From an uncultured Phocaeicola sp. (lineage in GTDB: Bacteria; Bacteroidota; Bacteroidia; Bacteroidales; Bacteroidaceae): a DNA stretch of 64,000 bases. The stretch is taken from assembly GCA_944320845.1 (NCBI GenBank), contig CALUJA010000013.1, positions 23,146 to 87,145 on the forward strand. Reading direction: 5' to 3'. This document shows positions 27,774 to 37,493 of the stretch, piece after piece. The position numbers and the translations under genes were made by a program. Positions within the stretch are counted from its first letter, which is position 1. The number at the start of each line of letters is the position of its first letter. The notes under the pieces are model-generated. The model did no database searches. It had not been told where the DNA came from and saw only the letters and a program-made list of their open reading frames with translations.

Positions 27774-28799
27774 TTAATTAAACACATGATACAGAAACAA
27801 ATACATACGTGTTTTAAACGCAGAAAAATAATCAGCTTTACTATTAATGCAATTATAAATTGCCATAATATTCTTCTCCCGAAAATAATCCAACAATTGA
27901 CTTTCTTTTTTTATGTCTTTTATCTCATCATAACAAGAAGACTCCAACACAGATTGTATAAAAAGTAAAATTTCTTTTTTAGGACATCCAGAAAATCTAA
28001 TCAGCAAATCTATATTAGAAATAAATATATAAAAAAGTTGAACTTTTAAATCCAAAAGAGAATTTACATCATATTTTTCTGCATACTCTTTTCGCAGCCA
28101 ATAAAGTTTAGATAAATTAGGCCAAAATCTCTTATCATAAGCAAATGTTGAGCCGCCATACCTATAATAATACCCATAAAAGCTGCTCATATAACAAGAA
28201 CTTATAAAAGGCGATATCTGCATATTCAAGAAAGCATCATCTCCCCAATGAATTCCCGCTACCTTCAAGTGGCATTGTTCAAATAAACTCCTTTTATAAA
28301 GTTTTCCCCAAACATTATTTGAAAATAATCTTTCAATAAAATTATGATGAAACGAATACAAATCATCCTTTTGATACAAACGATCAGAATAACGGAACAT
28401 CTTCTTTTTTATCATCCCATATCTATCCAACACTTTATAAGCATTCACACATACCACATCAACATCATATTTCACAGCCGGAATCAATAATTGCTGCAAG
28501 TAATCAGGCACAATCCAATCATCCGCGTCTATAAAACAAATATACTTTCCTCGCGCTTTCTGCAATCCTACAAGTCTTGTCTTTTCACTTCCTTCATTTT
28601 CCTTATCAACAAGGACAATCCTCTCATCTTTAAACGACTTACAAACCGACAGACTTTCATCTGTCGAACCATCATTTACCAATATCAACTCAAACTCCTT
28701 ATAAGTCTGCCTCAATACAGAACGAATATTCTGCTTCAAAAATCTTGCCGCATTATATATCGGGACAATAACGCTGATTTCCGGATTTGTTCCCATCAT
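27774..28799 (-). CDS. Glycosyltransferase family 2, paralogue of the next gene downstream
   Basis: This 341-aa GT-A enzyme has SVIVPIYNAARFLKQNIRSV, LVNDGSTDESLSVC and FIDADDWIVPDYLQQL, then VWGKLYKRSLFEQC and WGDDAFLNMQISPF, collinear with the 26722-27762 protein. I start it at the ATG at 28799 (MMGTNPEIS), not at an upstream TTG. That ATG overlaps the stop of a glycosyltransferase stub (ATGA), so translation may be coupled to the stub. It lies in AT-rich DNA. Confidence 0.88.
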   Translation of the reverse strand: MMGTNPEISVIVPIYNAARFLKQNIRSVLRQTYKEFELILVNDGSTDESLSVCKSFKDERIVLVDKENEGSEKTRLVGLQKARGKYICFIDADDWIVPDYLQQLLIPAVKYDVDVVCVNAYKVLDRYGMIKKKMFRYSDRLYQKDDLYSFHHNFIERLFSNNVWGKLYKRSLFEQCHLKVAGIHWGDDAFLNMQISPFISSCYMSSFYGYYYRYGGSTFAYDKRFWPNLSKLYWLRKEYAEKYDVNSLLDLKVQLFYIFISNIDLLIRFSGCPKKEILLFIQSVLESSCYDEIKDIKKESQLLDYFREKNIMAIYNCINSKADYFSAFKTRMYLFLYHVFN

Positions 28800-28951
28800 T
28801 TTTTCTCTTTTTTGTTCATCGCCCAATTATCGGTCACGATTACATACACCTCATTCCCTGCTATTTCAGCCAAGGCATTCGCTTTAACCAAAGTTACTTT
28901 CTGAATACCTCCTAATCCTCTGACACTATTCAAGCAATATACTATCTTCAT
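28796..28951 (-). pseudogene. N-terminal stub of a family 4 glycosyltransferase
   Basis: A 51-codon frame starts at ATG 28951, one base after the preceding gene's stop, and reads MKIVYCLNSVRGLGGIQKVT followed by LVKANALAEIAGNEVYVIVTDN, a textbook N-terminus of a Bacteroidetes GT4. It then runs into MNKKEKK and a stop overlapping the next ATG. The remaining ~300 residues of the enzyme are absent, so the gene was probably truncated when the downstream GT2 genes were inserted by recombination. The stub may still serve as a leader for translation of the next gene. Confidence 0.75.
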
Positions 28952-28952
28952 A

Positions 28953-29981
28953 TTAACCTATCAATCGCTTAATGCAAGTCAACAAGACCAACAACAATCC
29001 ATAAAATCTATATTTCGCACATAGAAAAAATACTTTCCAATGAATGGGGAAATACTTTAACTCTAAGTTTTTGTATGCTACTCTGTAATGCGGCTGTTCA
29101 AGAATAACCGCCAACTGTTTTCTTTTCTGAAAAAAGGATTTACCAGACATGCACTCATTCAGACCTAACCCGATAATGCTTAAAGCAATCCGATTGGACA
29201 GAGCCTTCTCTGCCTTTTCCGTCGTGACTGACTGGCGCATATATTCAAACAAATTATTCCATCGAAGCCACAAATCGGATTTATATCGTTTCGTCTCGGC
29301 ACTTGTATTATATTTCCGATAATGATAATACGGAACATGCAGATAAACGACCTTCCGTACATGCAAAAAAGCAAAGCAATTAAAAAGTGTATCTTCTGCC
29401 GTTCCAATAATCTTCAAATCTACAAACTGAATATCTGCCACAACAGCCCGTCGGTAAAGTTTGCCCCAAATTGTAGCAAACGAATCCAACGTTTGAGGAA
29501 CAGCCAACTCCTTCCCTATCGGCCCAACCATCCGGCATTGAAGTGACCGGCAAGCCTCTTCACTAAAAGTCTGTGACTGCCCGAACAATGCACGCCTTTC
29601 ACTCCGTCCCCGAAATTCCCGCATATAATCAAACATACAGACATCCGCCCCTGATCCAGACACCGCTTTCACACATTCTTCTATTGTGTCTGGTTCCAAC
29701 CAATCATCAGCATCGACAAACATGATGTATTCCCCTTTGGCCAAATCCAATCCCTTATTACGGGCTTTGGAAACACCTTGATTGTTTTGAGAGATACAAC
29801 AAAAACGTTTATCGACCACATATTTCTGAAGTACCGACCAACTATTATCTTTACTGCCGTCGTCTATAACTATTACCTCTATATTCGTATAACTTTGGTG
29901 CTGCAAAGAATCTAAACACTGAGATAAATAAGTCTCCACATTATAAACGGGAACAATAATTGATACCAAAGGATTATCCAT
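28953..29981 (-). CDS. Glycosyltransferase family 2
   Basis: This 342-aa enzyme has the GT-A core SIIVPVYNVETYLSQCLDSL, VIDDGSKDNSWSVL and MFVDADDWLEPDTIEEC. The C-terminal part includes IWGKLYRRAVVADIQF and GTAEDTLFNCFAFL, a variant of the ED acceptor motif. A basic, hydrophobic C-terminus suggests membrane association. The start overlaps the upstream GT4 stop by 8 bp. Confidence 0.92.
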   Translation of the reverse strand: MDNPLVSIIVPVYNVETYLSQCLDSLQHQSYTNIEVIVIDDGSKDNSWSVLQKYVVDKRFCCISQNNQGVSKARNKGLDLAKGEYIMFVDADDWLEPDTIEECVKAVSGSGADVCMFDYMREFRGRSERRALFGQSQTFSEEACRSLQCRMVGPIGKELAVPQTLDSFATIWGKLYRRAVVADIQFVDLKIIGTAEDTLFNCFAFLHVRKVVYLHVPYYHYRKYNTSAETKRYKSDLWLRWNNLFEYMRQSVTTEKAEKALSNRIALSIIGLGLNECMSGKSFFQKRKQLAVILEQPHYRVAYKNLELKYFPIHWKVFFLCAKYRFYGLLLVLLTCIKRLIG

Positions 29982-31104
29982 TTCCGTTGAAACGATTTAT
30001 ATAATACTGAGTTAGCCACTCGGCATTGGTAGTTATATCAAAATCTGAGTTAATATATGAACCTTCTGTTTTCTTACTATTCCTATAATTCAAGATTTCA
30101 TCTTTCCATTCAGATGCACTCTTACTTAAAGAGATATAATGTAACAAAGAAGACACACAAGCATATTCAGGAACCACTTTTTCACTGGTAAAGCATTGTA
30201 CCCCACAAGCCTGAGCTTCTACTAATACATTTCCAAAACCTTCATATAATGAGGGGAAAAGAAATATATCAAAACACTGATAGATTTTATATAATTCATT
30301 TTGAGTGCCTAAAAAGAAAACTTTATCATTCAAATTGAATTTTTTTACTTTTTGTTCGATTGTTAATCGCAATTCACCATCTCCAACAAGCACCAAAACA
30401 CTATGCGGTATTTCCTTTTGTATAGCTTCAAAAATATCAATTAAAAATGTATGATTTTTTTGTGGCGAGAAACGTCCTACATGTCCTATTATAAATTTTC
30501 CCTCCCAATTATATTGTCGTTTAATAGATAAAGATAATGATGGAACATATCTATATAAAGATAAATCTATTGCATTTCTCAATAGTACAATTTTATTTTT
30601 ATTGGATTTTCCAAATAGCCATAATCCCGCTTCCTTACTACACGCAAAATAATCAGTCGAATATGTTCTCATTAAACGAATTAAAATTTCTCTTGGAATC
30701 CGTTTTATTTTTTCCTTTAAAGTTTCATATTTAAAAACCGGTACGTTATGTGCATGACAAATCCTGACAGGTACATGATGACGAACAGCTTCCTTAAAAG
30801 CGAAATAACCTAATTCGGACATGTGGGAATGCAATATTCTGTATTCCGGATGGGTATCAAAAAACTCTCTTAACAACCGCTTATACCGAAAAATATTTTG
30901 CGGATAAATAGGGCACATGCGAAAGATTCGCCCTCCCATTGCTTCGATTTCGTCATCGTATGCTCCACGCTCCTGACGATGTACCATAAAATCGAATTGT
31001 ACCTTCATCTTATCTATCTTCCGATAGTAATTCATCACCATTGTTTCCGCACCACCACGATTCATAATGGTAAACAGATTCAATATGCGAATAGGTTCAT
31101 CCAT
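29974..31104 (-). CDS. Glycosyltransferase family 4 (EpsF-like)
   Basis: This 376-aa GT-B enzyme starts RILNLFTIMNRGGAETMVMN, typical of EpsF-type exopolysaccharide transferases, with MCPIYPQNIFRYKRLL in the acceptor domain. The donor domain has IIGHVGRFSPQKNHTFLIDI and the EX7E motif in LYEGFGNVLVEAQACG. It overlaps both neighbours by 8 bp, so it is firmly part of the operon. Confidence 0.93.
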   Translation of the reverse strand: MDEPIRILNLFTIMNRGGAETMVMNYYRKIDKMKVQFDFMVHRQERGAYDDEIEAMGGRIFRMCPIYPQNIFRYKRLLREFFDTHPEYRILHSHMSELGYFAFKEAVRHHVPVRICHAHNVPVFKYETLKEKIKRIPREILIRLMRTYSTDYFACSKEAGLWLFGKSNKNKIVLLRNAIDLSLYRYVPSLSLSIKRQYNWEGKFIIGHVGRFSPQKNHTFLIDIFEAIQKEIPHSVLVLVGDGELRLTIEQKVKKFNLNDKVFFLGTQNELYKIYQCFDIFLFPSLYEGFGNVLVEAQACGVQCFTSEKVVPEYACVSSLLHYISLSKSASEWKDEILNYRNSKKTEGSYINSDFDITTNAEWLTQYYINRFNGNG

Positions 31105-32002
31105 GTCTCAATTTAAATTTTTGTTCCGATTTCACTTTATATTCCGTATACTTATATAGCATATATCCTGGCAAAACAGCCAATATAGTCAGAAACGGTA
31201 AAGGGGATTCTTGTATAAACCTTCTATTTTCAGCACGCAATGAACTGGAAACATAATGAATACATGACATAAACTTACGTTTCCTGTCAGGAACCAGCCG
31301 CATATCCACCTTCCGGATGAAAGCAAAACCTTGAGGATTATTCCAATACTGCCTATACATGTTTCTGCTCGATCCGTCATCCTGATATTCCACTGTCACC
31401 AACGGCTCATTTAATGCCAACAGCTCATAATCCTGATCTATCAACTGATATTTATAGCCTAAACTGACATATTTCTCTCCTTCGAACAAAGGATACTCCG
31501 GATATTGACGGATTACTTCTGTGCGATACACTAATTTCTTATCCCCTCTTCCACCACGAGCATAAAATCCATACAATGTGGTAGTTTTTCTGTCTGCAGG
31601 AAATTTCGTCCCTATAATCTTTCCGTCCATTGTCTGATCCAGTCCGATAATTCCTGCATACCGGTCAGAGCCATACTGCTTCCAGAAAGTCACAATCTTC
31701 TCTACCGCATCATCCGGCATATAGTCATCCGAATCAATGCAAGTATTCAGTTCCGTTGCAATATTCCGATACGCCGTGTTATGCGCCCCATGCATCCCCT
31801 GATTCTGTTGGTATATATACCGCACAGGAATCTTGTCTTCTTTTATCCACCCTTCAACCAACGCTCGGGTATTGTCGGAAGAACCGTCATCTATCACCAA
31901 CCATTCGAAGTCCTTGCAGGTCTGTCGGCAAAGACTTTCGTATGTTCTCCCTATCGTATGCGCCCGATTATAGGCAGGGGTAAATACAGTCAATGTTTTC
32001 AT
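31097..32002 (-). CDS. Glycosyltransferase family 2
   Basis: This 301-aa enzyme has LTVFTPAYNRAHTIGRTYES, LVIDDGSSDNTRALV and CIDSDDYMPDDAVEKI. Its core differs from the other GT2s here (IIGLDQTMDGKIIGTKFP, YARGGRGDKKLVYRTEVIR), matching a subgroup often paired with EpsF-like enzymes. It has a C-terminal hydrophobic segment (FLTILAVLPGYMLY). It is 7 bp downstream of the GT32-type gene. Confidence 0.92.
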   Translation of the reverse strand: MKTLTVFTPAYNRAHTIGRTYESLCRQTCKDFEWLVIDDGSSDNTRALVEGWIKEDKIPVRYIYQQNQGMHGAHNTAYRNIATELNTCIDSDDYMPDDAVEKIVTFWKQYGSDRYAGIIGLDQTMDGKIIGTKFPADRKTTTLYGFYARGGRGDKKLVYRTEVIRQYPEYPLFEGEKYVSLGYKYQLIDQDYELLALNEPLVTVEYQDDGSSRNMYRQYWNNPQGFAFIRKVDMRLVPDRKRKFMSCIHYVSSSLRAENRRFIQESPLPFLTILAVLPGYMLYKYTEYKVKSEQKFKLRHG

Positions 32003-32009
32003 TCGAATA

Positions 32010-32702
32010 TCATTCCATTTTTATTCCACACAAACGATGATACCATTGTGACAATTTGATTCTCCACGGACGATTATTAATCCATGACTGTCCAAACCAA
32101 TGAACCGTATAGGTATCATCCGTCTGATGCAATCTTCCGGTAAGATAATCATACGGTGTAAAATAATCCGTGGGATAAATATCAAAATCTGCTATATATT
32201 GCCGTTTTCCGTTTAACTCTAAACCATATCTATCGGTTAAAAGCCTCGTCCATTCTTCCACATTGGTAGTCTGATCCAAACTTCCGTCAGCTTTCACAAA
32301 AGCCCTGTCATTATATGATGTCAGAAACTCCCCTATCAAGCCATTGTTCGGCTCCGCACCCATAATACTGGTTGCAATCCACTGCGTACCCTCAAATCCT
32401 AAAAACGCCTTATGCTTCAACAGCTCGTCCAACGGGCGCAACACCTCCACATCCGTATCCATATAAATCCCTCCCTCATGGTACAAAGCCCACAGTCTGG
32501 CTACATCGCTGACAAAAGCCCATTTCCGCTGAGCGTAAGCCTCCTCGCAATACCGGTTGACATGAATGTCGAAATTTGTTTCGTTCCATTCCTTCAACTG
32601 ATAATCCGGACAATATTTCTGCCAAGTCCGTATCATCTTTTGTACTGCTTCCGGCTTTTCTTTTCCGCCAAACCAACAGTAATGTATGATTTTAGGTATC
32701 AT
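32010..32702 (-). CDS. Capsular polysaccharide glycosyltransferase with DXD motif (GT32-like)
   Basis: This 230-aa enzyme starts MIPKIIHYCWFGGKEKPEAV, followed by YQLKEWNETNFDI, FVSDVARLWALYHEGGIYMD and TDVEV, the DXD motif of the Gly_transf_sug/OCH1-like family. It ends in a short basic tail (VHWFGQSWINNRPWRIKL). The length is normal for the bacterial type, which transfers hexoses in capsule synthesis. It sits between the SGNH protein and GT2 genes. Confidence 0.93.
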   Translation of the reverse strand: MIPKIIHYCWFGGKEKPEAVQKMIRTWQKYCPDYQLKEWNETNFDIHVNRYCEEAYAQRKWAFVSDVARLWALYHEGGIYMDTDVEVLRPLDELLKHKAFLGFEGTQWIATSIMGAEPNNGLIGEFLTSYNDRAFVKADGSLDQTTNVEEWTRLLTDRYGLELNGKRQYIADFDIYPTDYFTPYDYLTGRLHQTDDTYTVHWFGQSWINNRPWRIKLSQWYHRLCGIKME

Positions 32703-32711
32703 CTTTTTTAT

Positions 32712-33623
32712 CTAATCCTTCAAAACAGACTGTAATATTTTATTTAACTTTCGAGTCATTTTTACAGCCCCTCGCTCATTCAAGTGGTCTACATTAAAAA
32801 AGTCACTTTGGACAAATGTTGTATCATCCAAAAAATTATAATAAAAGATATCAGAATCTTGTTGTGTCAACTTATCCATTATTTGTTGCATCAACATATA
32901 TTGTCTTCTATCCAAATTTTGAATATAAGTTTGCCACGCAGGGAATGTAATAAATATCACTGTTACATCATATTTTTCTTGCAACTGTTTTATCGCTTCC
33001 AAAATATAGAGATTCATTATACCCTTTCCTTCACTATACAACGTATGCCTTAAAGCAGCACCCTTTCCATTTGCTTCCCAGTCATAATACGGAAAATATT
33101 CATACTCCTTAGCATTACCTAACGAATCACAAATTATCAAATTTTTACCTTCAAAATAAAAATCAACAAGAAATTTAAAATTATCATTTTTAAGACATTC
33201 CAGACTTTCAGACAACTTCACACCATTATCTATATCACAATATAGCCGATACTTATTAGCTCTCCATCCATGCATATCATCTTCAAACAAAGTAAAATAT
33301 GACATTGTAAAAACAAGACATTTCAATGAATGCATTCTTTCTATATATTTTTCTACCAAGAATTTGTCATAAACAAATTCTTGAGCATGATATGCCAAAT
33401 TAAATGAAGAATAACTTAGATACTGCGGATTTATCCCATCAAACGCATGGGAATTTCCTAATATCAACACCTCTATATCTTCCGCATGCACATCCATATA
33501 TTCTCTCTTATATTCATGAGTATTAGGTATATTTCTAAATAAAACTTCAAATATAACACCTATTATCACAATCGGAAGAAAAATTGTCAAACCTAAGCGT
33601 ATAAGAAACTGCTTTAATTGCAT
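32712..33623 (-). CDS. SGNH/DltD-like partner of the MBOAT acyltransferase
   Basis: This 303-aa protein has one N-terminal membrane anchor (FLIRLGLTIFLPIVIIGVIF), then a periplasmic domain with LILGNSHAFDGINP, in which the Ser of GNSH is the likely nucleophile, and a late NVDHLNERGA that supplies the Asp-x-x-His. This is the DltD/AlgJ-type arrangement. It starts 3 bp after the MBOAT gene stop, a pairing usual for systems that move an acyl group across the membrane onto a polymer. It probably O-acylates the exopolysaccharide; the acyl group is unknown. Confidence 0.82.
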   Translation of the reverse strand: MQLKQFLIRLGLTIFLPIVIIGVIFEVLFRNIPNTHEYKREYMDVHAEDIEVLILGNSHAFDGINPQYLSYSSFNLAYHAQEFVYDKFLVEKYIERMHSLKCLVFTMSYFTLFEDDMHGWRANKYRLYCDIDNGVKLSESLECLKNDNFKFLVDFYFEGKNLIICDSLGNAKEYEYFPYYDWEANGKGAALRHTLYSEGKGIMNLYILEAIKQLQEKYDVTVIFITFPAWQTYIQNLDRRQYMLMQQIMDKLTQQDSDIFYYNFLDDTTFVQSDFFNVDHLNERGAVKMTRKLNKILQSVLKD

Positions 33624-33626
33624 ATA

Positions 33627-35084
33627 TCAAAACTGAAAATAAATAAAAGCTTCCTGTTTTCCTTGATAAAAATAAACAATCAATATTAGACTCCAATAAA
33701 TAACATATCTTACGACAACACTATTTATTCGATTTAAAGTCAATCCATGTTCTTCTTTCCTATTTATCCATTCAACTATAATCATAATCATAATCATTAT
33801 CAATGTTATAGGCTCCTTATACCCAGGAATAGTAAACAAAGATTCATCACACAAACACCTTATATATGAAAATGCATGATTTATATTTTCCGCACGAAAA
33901 AGAATCCATCCAATAACAACTAATAAAAAAGTTATTGTCATTTGCACAAATTCTCTAACAGACGGCAACCAGGTATGCATTGATATTTCATTCATATATT
34001 TCCTATTTCTCTTCATAACCAAAAGCGGCAAAAACAAACATGCATGATATCCCCCCCAAGCAATAAATGTCCAATTCGCACCATGCCACAAACCGCTAAC
34101 TAAAAAAATAATGAAAGTATTACGAATTACCTTCAATTTGGGAACTCTACTTCCCCCTAAAGGAATATAAATATAATCTCTGAACCAAGTTGTTAATGAT
34201 ATATGCCATTTCCTCCAAAATTCGGCTATATCACGAGAAAAATAAGGATAATGAAAATTTCTCTTTAATTCTATTCCGAATAACCGAGCAGTCCCTATTG
34301 CAATATCTGAATAACCAGAAAAGTCCCCATATATCTGAAATGTAAAATAAACAGCTCCCAAAAACAAAGTAGATGCAGGTAATGTCTCATAATCATCAAA
34401 AATAATATTCGCCATTGCAGCACAATTGTCAGCAACCACTACTTTTTTAAAAAAGCCCCAAAGCATCTGACGCATTCCATCTACTGCCTGACCATAATCA
34501 AAATGACGAGAACAGTAAAACTGAGGTAGCAAATTTGTAGCACGCTCTATCGGTCCTGCCACTAACTGAGGGAAGAAACTCACATAAGCAAAAAAGGCTA
34601 CAACATCATGAGTCGGAGACAACTTTTTCTTATATACATCCATTGTGTAACTTAGTGCCTGAAAAGTGTAAAAACTAATCCCTACCGGCAGTATTAATTT
34701 CAGACTTGGGACAGACAAAGAAATTCCCAATGCACTGAAAGCTTCGACAAAACTTTCAACAAAAAAATTATAATATTTAAACAACCCTAATATTGCCAGA
34801 TTCACACCTATATTTGCCACTGTAATGCCTTTACACCATGCATGAATATAGGACATCGACTTACAACTATGCCGCACTATATCTATACCGACACCACTAA
34901 GCCAGCTAAGAAAAGAAGTAAACGCTATAAGCAATAAAAAACGCCAATCCCACCAACCGTAAAAAACATAACTGACTATGACTACGAACAAATTCTGCAA
35001 ACGCAGATTATGCTCAAAGACATACCAATAAAGAATAAAAACTATTGGCAAATAAATCAAAAACTCTATTGAATTGAATAACAT
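33627..35084 (-). CDS. MBOAT family membrane acyltransferase (AlgI/DltB type)
   Basis: This 485-aa polytopic protein has about ten membrane spans. Conserved elements include VGISFYTFQALSYTMDVY, FFPQLVAGPIERA, REFWRKWHISLTTWF-type FWRKWHISL, and the catalytic His in SGLWHGANWTFIAWGG. A run of seven G at 34051-34057 lies within this gene but is in frame. With the following SGNH protein it forms a two-part acylation module for the polysaccharide. Confidence 0.95.
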   Translation of the reverse strand: MLFNSIEFLIYLPIVFILYWYVFEHNLRLQNLFVVIVSYVFYGWWDWRFLLLIAFTSFLSWLSGVGIDIVRHSCKSMSYIHAWCKGITVANIGVNLAILGLFKYYNFFVESFVEAFSALGISLSVPSLKLILPVGISFYTFQALSYTMDVYKKKLSPTHDVVAFFAYVSFFPQLVAGPIERATNLLPQFYCSRHFDYGQAVDGMRQMLWGFFKKVVVADNCAAMANIIFDDYETLPASTLFLGAVYFTFQIYGDFSGYSDIAIGTARLFGIELKRNFHYPYFSRDIAEFWRKWHISLTTWFRDYIYIPLGGSRVPKLKVIRNTFIIFLVSGLWHGANWTFIAWGGYHACLFLPLLVMKRNRKYMNEISMHTWLPSVREFVQMTITFLLVVIGWILFRAENINHAFSYIRCLCDESLFTIPGYKEPITLIMIMIMIIVEWINRKEEHGLTLNRINSVVVRYVIYWSLILIVYFYQGKQEAFIYFQF

Positions 35085-35223
35085 TCCCTCTTAGTATAAT
35101 TTATTCCTCAGTACAAAAAAATCAAACCGTTACATTCAAATCGACCCTTGAGCAACTGATAAGGTTATATACAATTACAACCTTTCCATAACGTTATCAC
35201 AAAACAATTTCAAAGATCGCAAT

Positions 35224-36420
35224 TTAATATATTAACTGACATAACTTCCCTACCTCCTGTTCATTTCCATAGTCATGCGTTTGCAGGTAGGCTGCTATAT
35301 TTTGCTGCAATTCCTGATTCTGAACAAAATCAACGATTCCCTGCGCACACTTTGCATTATCAAGCGGTACGATAATCCCGTCAATCCGGTCTTTTATCTG
35401 ACTCTTCGCTGTAGGATAATCAGTAACGACCACAGGCTTGCACAGCATCTGCGCTTCACGGACAGTTACCGAGTTTCCTTCAAATCGTGATGGCTGTACA
35501 TAAATGTCGCATGCCTTCATATATGGATAAGGATTCTCCCTTTTCCCTAAAAGTATTACATAATCCTCCATTCCTGATTCTTTGATTTTTTCACGAATTA
35601 AGGTCTCATCACTGCCATAACCGATAATATACCAATGCACATCACAACCTGCCTCTCGGATACGTTTACAGATGTCCGGCACATTATCATAATTCTTGGC
35701 AAACGTATACCGCCCTACAGACAGCAAATTAATCCTACCTTCATGATAGGGAAAACAAACAGGAAACTCTTCAGCCCTTCTTCTAACAAATATCGGTGAC
35801 AAGATATTATTTATTTCAACAATCTTCTCAGACAAAGACGGGAATACTTGCAGAAAAGCTTTTGTCACATCTTTTGATATAGAAATTATTTTATCAAAAC
35901 GACTCCAAACCGGCAATTCCTTGTCCACATCCACACTTATCCGGGTATAATCCGTATGAATCCAAGCAACCTTCTTTCTTGCACGAACCTTTTCTGCCAC
36001 AATATTGTGCGGAGTCAGAAAACTGATTGCCAAATCATACTCTCCATACTCAAATAAATCAGGAAGTACAGGAGCTACCGCATCAAATACATATTGGAAA
36101 ATTGCAGACCCTTCCTGAGGATGTGCTCGCTTGACATATTTCCGATATTGACATTTAGCCCGCAAACGCGCCCATGCAACCTTCCATCCTCCCTGTTTCA
36201 AGACTTCCTTAATCGGCTTCTCTATCTGTGCATATTCTTTGACTTCCGGCAACAGACGAATTCCTGACGGAATCATCTTCATCAGTTCCCCTTGATGGCT
36301 GTAGACAAACAAATCCACATCATATCGGGAGATATCTATCGCATTGAGCAACCCTATCAGGCTTATTTCCGCCCCACCAAGTTCAAGGTAGTGAATGGCT
36401 ATGAAAATACGAGGTTTCAT
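35224..36420 (-). CDS. Glycosyltransferase family 4
   Basis: This 398-aa GT-B enzyme starts RIFIAIHYLELGGAEISLIG, with AISFLTPHNIVAEKVRARKK in the acceptor domain. The donor half has LLSVGRYTFAKNYDNVPDI and QPSRFEGNSVTVREAQMLCK, where the EX7E pair lies. Its start overlaps the broken acyltransferase gene's stop by 4 bp. About 140 bp of AT-rich sequence without visible features separates it from the MBOAT gene. Confidence 0.93.
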   Translation of the reverse strand: MKPRIFIAIHYLELGGAEISLIGLLNAIDISRYDVDLFVYSHQGELMKMIPSGIRLLPEVKEYAQIEKPIKEVLKQGGWKVAWARLRAKCQYRKYVKRAHPQEGSAIFQYVFDAVAPVLPDLFEYGEYDLAISFLTPHNIVAEKVRARKKVAWIHTDYTRISVDVDKELPVWSRFDKIISISKDVTKAFLQVFPSLSEKIVEINNILSPIFVRRRAEEFPVCFPYHEGRINLLSVGRYTFAKNYDNVPDICKRIREAGCDVHWYIIGYGSDETLIREKIKESGMEDYVILLGKRENPYPYMKACDIYVQPSRFEGNSVTVREAQMLCKPVVVTDYPTAKSQIKDRIDGIIVPLDNAKCAQGIVDFVQNQELQQNIAAYLQTHDYGNEQEVGKLCQLIY

Positions 36421-37489
36421 GCTTTTGTCAATTTTATCATATTCTCTATATTCTTCACCATTCGAATATTCATAATCCTATCATTGAATCCATTCTCTAT
36501 TTTATCGAAAAAAAACAACCTAATTTTTTCTACCGTAACCAATGCAAAATATAAAATTACCGACATGCCCAAAGAATAAGGAATAAAACATAAAGGTGAA
36601 ATTTCCTCTATTTGCAAAAACCCACATATTTTGTCCCAAAATAAAGGATGCATGTGTATAATGTATACAGCCAAACAATTTTTAGCCCATGCATTTATAC
36701 GTTTATTATATCTCATTTTTAGCTTTGTAAAAAACAAGAATAAAAATACCCCCCCCAAAAATACAAATACAGTATTATAAGACAGCAGTGATGTAAATGA
36801 AAATCCCAATGCCAACGAATATGACAATTGAAAAATAAAAAGTAGCATGCAAACAGAAATATAATCAATCAAAAAATTTCTTTTAAAAATCGATATATTA
36901 CAATGAATCTTTAAATACCGGCCAAACAAATAAAGATAAACAAAGTTAGGAATTCCATAGCCGGCATCATCAATCGGCCTACCAAAATTAAAGATAAAAC
37001 ATATTGTATGCCATATATAAATAAGAACGAATCCCAATATTAATATAACCTTAAAATTTTTTTTCGACAAAGATAAAGACAACTTGTTTAACAAAGGAGA
37101 CAAAAAGCAAAGCATAACATAAATAGTTATAAACCAATACATTTTACTTATTATTGGGACGAAATAAGCAATGTCTTTTATTAGTTGTATCTCATGCTAT
37201 CCTACAACTACAGCCATAACAAATAGAGCTACAGACCAAAACCAAGTTTGTTCTCCTAACTTTAAGATTTTCGACATCTTAAACGAAATAGAAAAATATC
37301 CTGAAATCAGAACAAAAACATTTACAGCAACAACTGTAAAACTTTAAAAAAATGCGATTCTAAATAAGTTACTTCTATTATAGAGTCCTCTACTGAATAT
37401 CTATTAATTAAATGACCCCAAACGATAAATATCATACATATTATTCTCAGTAATTCAAAGTTTGAATCCCTTTGCAAATTCTTTACCAT
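36417..37489 (-). pseudogene. Acyltransferase 3 family membrane protein, disrupted
   Basis: The N-terminus reads from ATG 37489 (NFELLRIICMIFIVWGHLIN), the typical acyltransferase-3 start with the catalytic His. It stops early after a T7-A3 run (37343-37352 on plus). In the shifted frame the family continues as VVAVNVFVLISGYFSISFK, so one base is missing. A TAG at 37199-37197 then interrupts this second frame before KDIAYFVPIISKMYWFITIY, and the rest is open to 36417 with several membrane spans. Two independent lesions argue for a real pseudogene. An in-frame run of eight G (36749-36756) lies in its 3' part. The intact gene would have acylated a sugar. Confidence 0.85.
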
Positions 37490-37493
37490 AACA

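Noticed and set aside
34051-34057. Seven-G run in the MBOAT gene as a second phase-variable tract
   Set aside because: It is short and in frame, and the gene is intact, so there is no evidence of switching.
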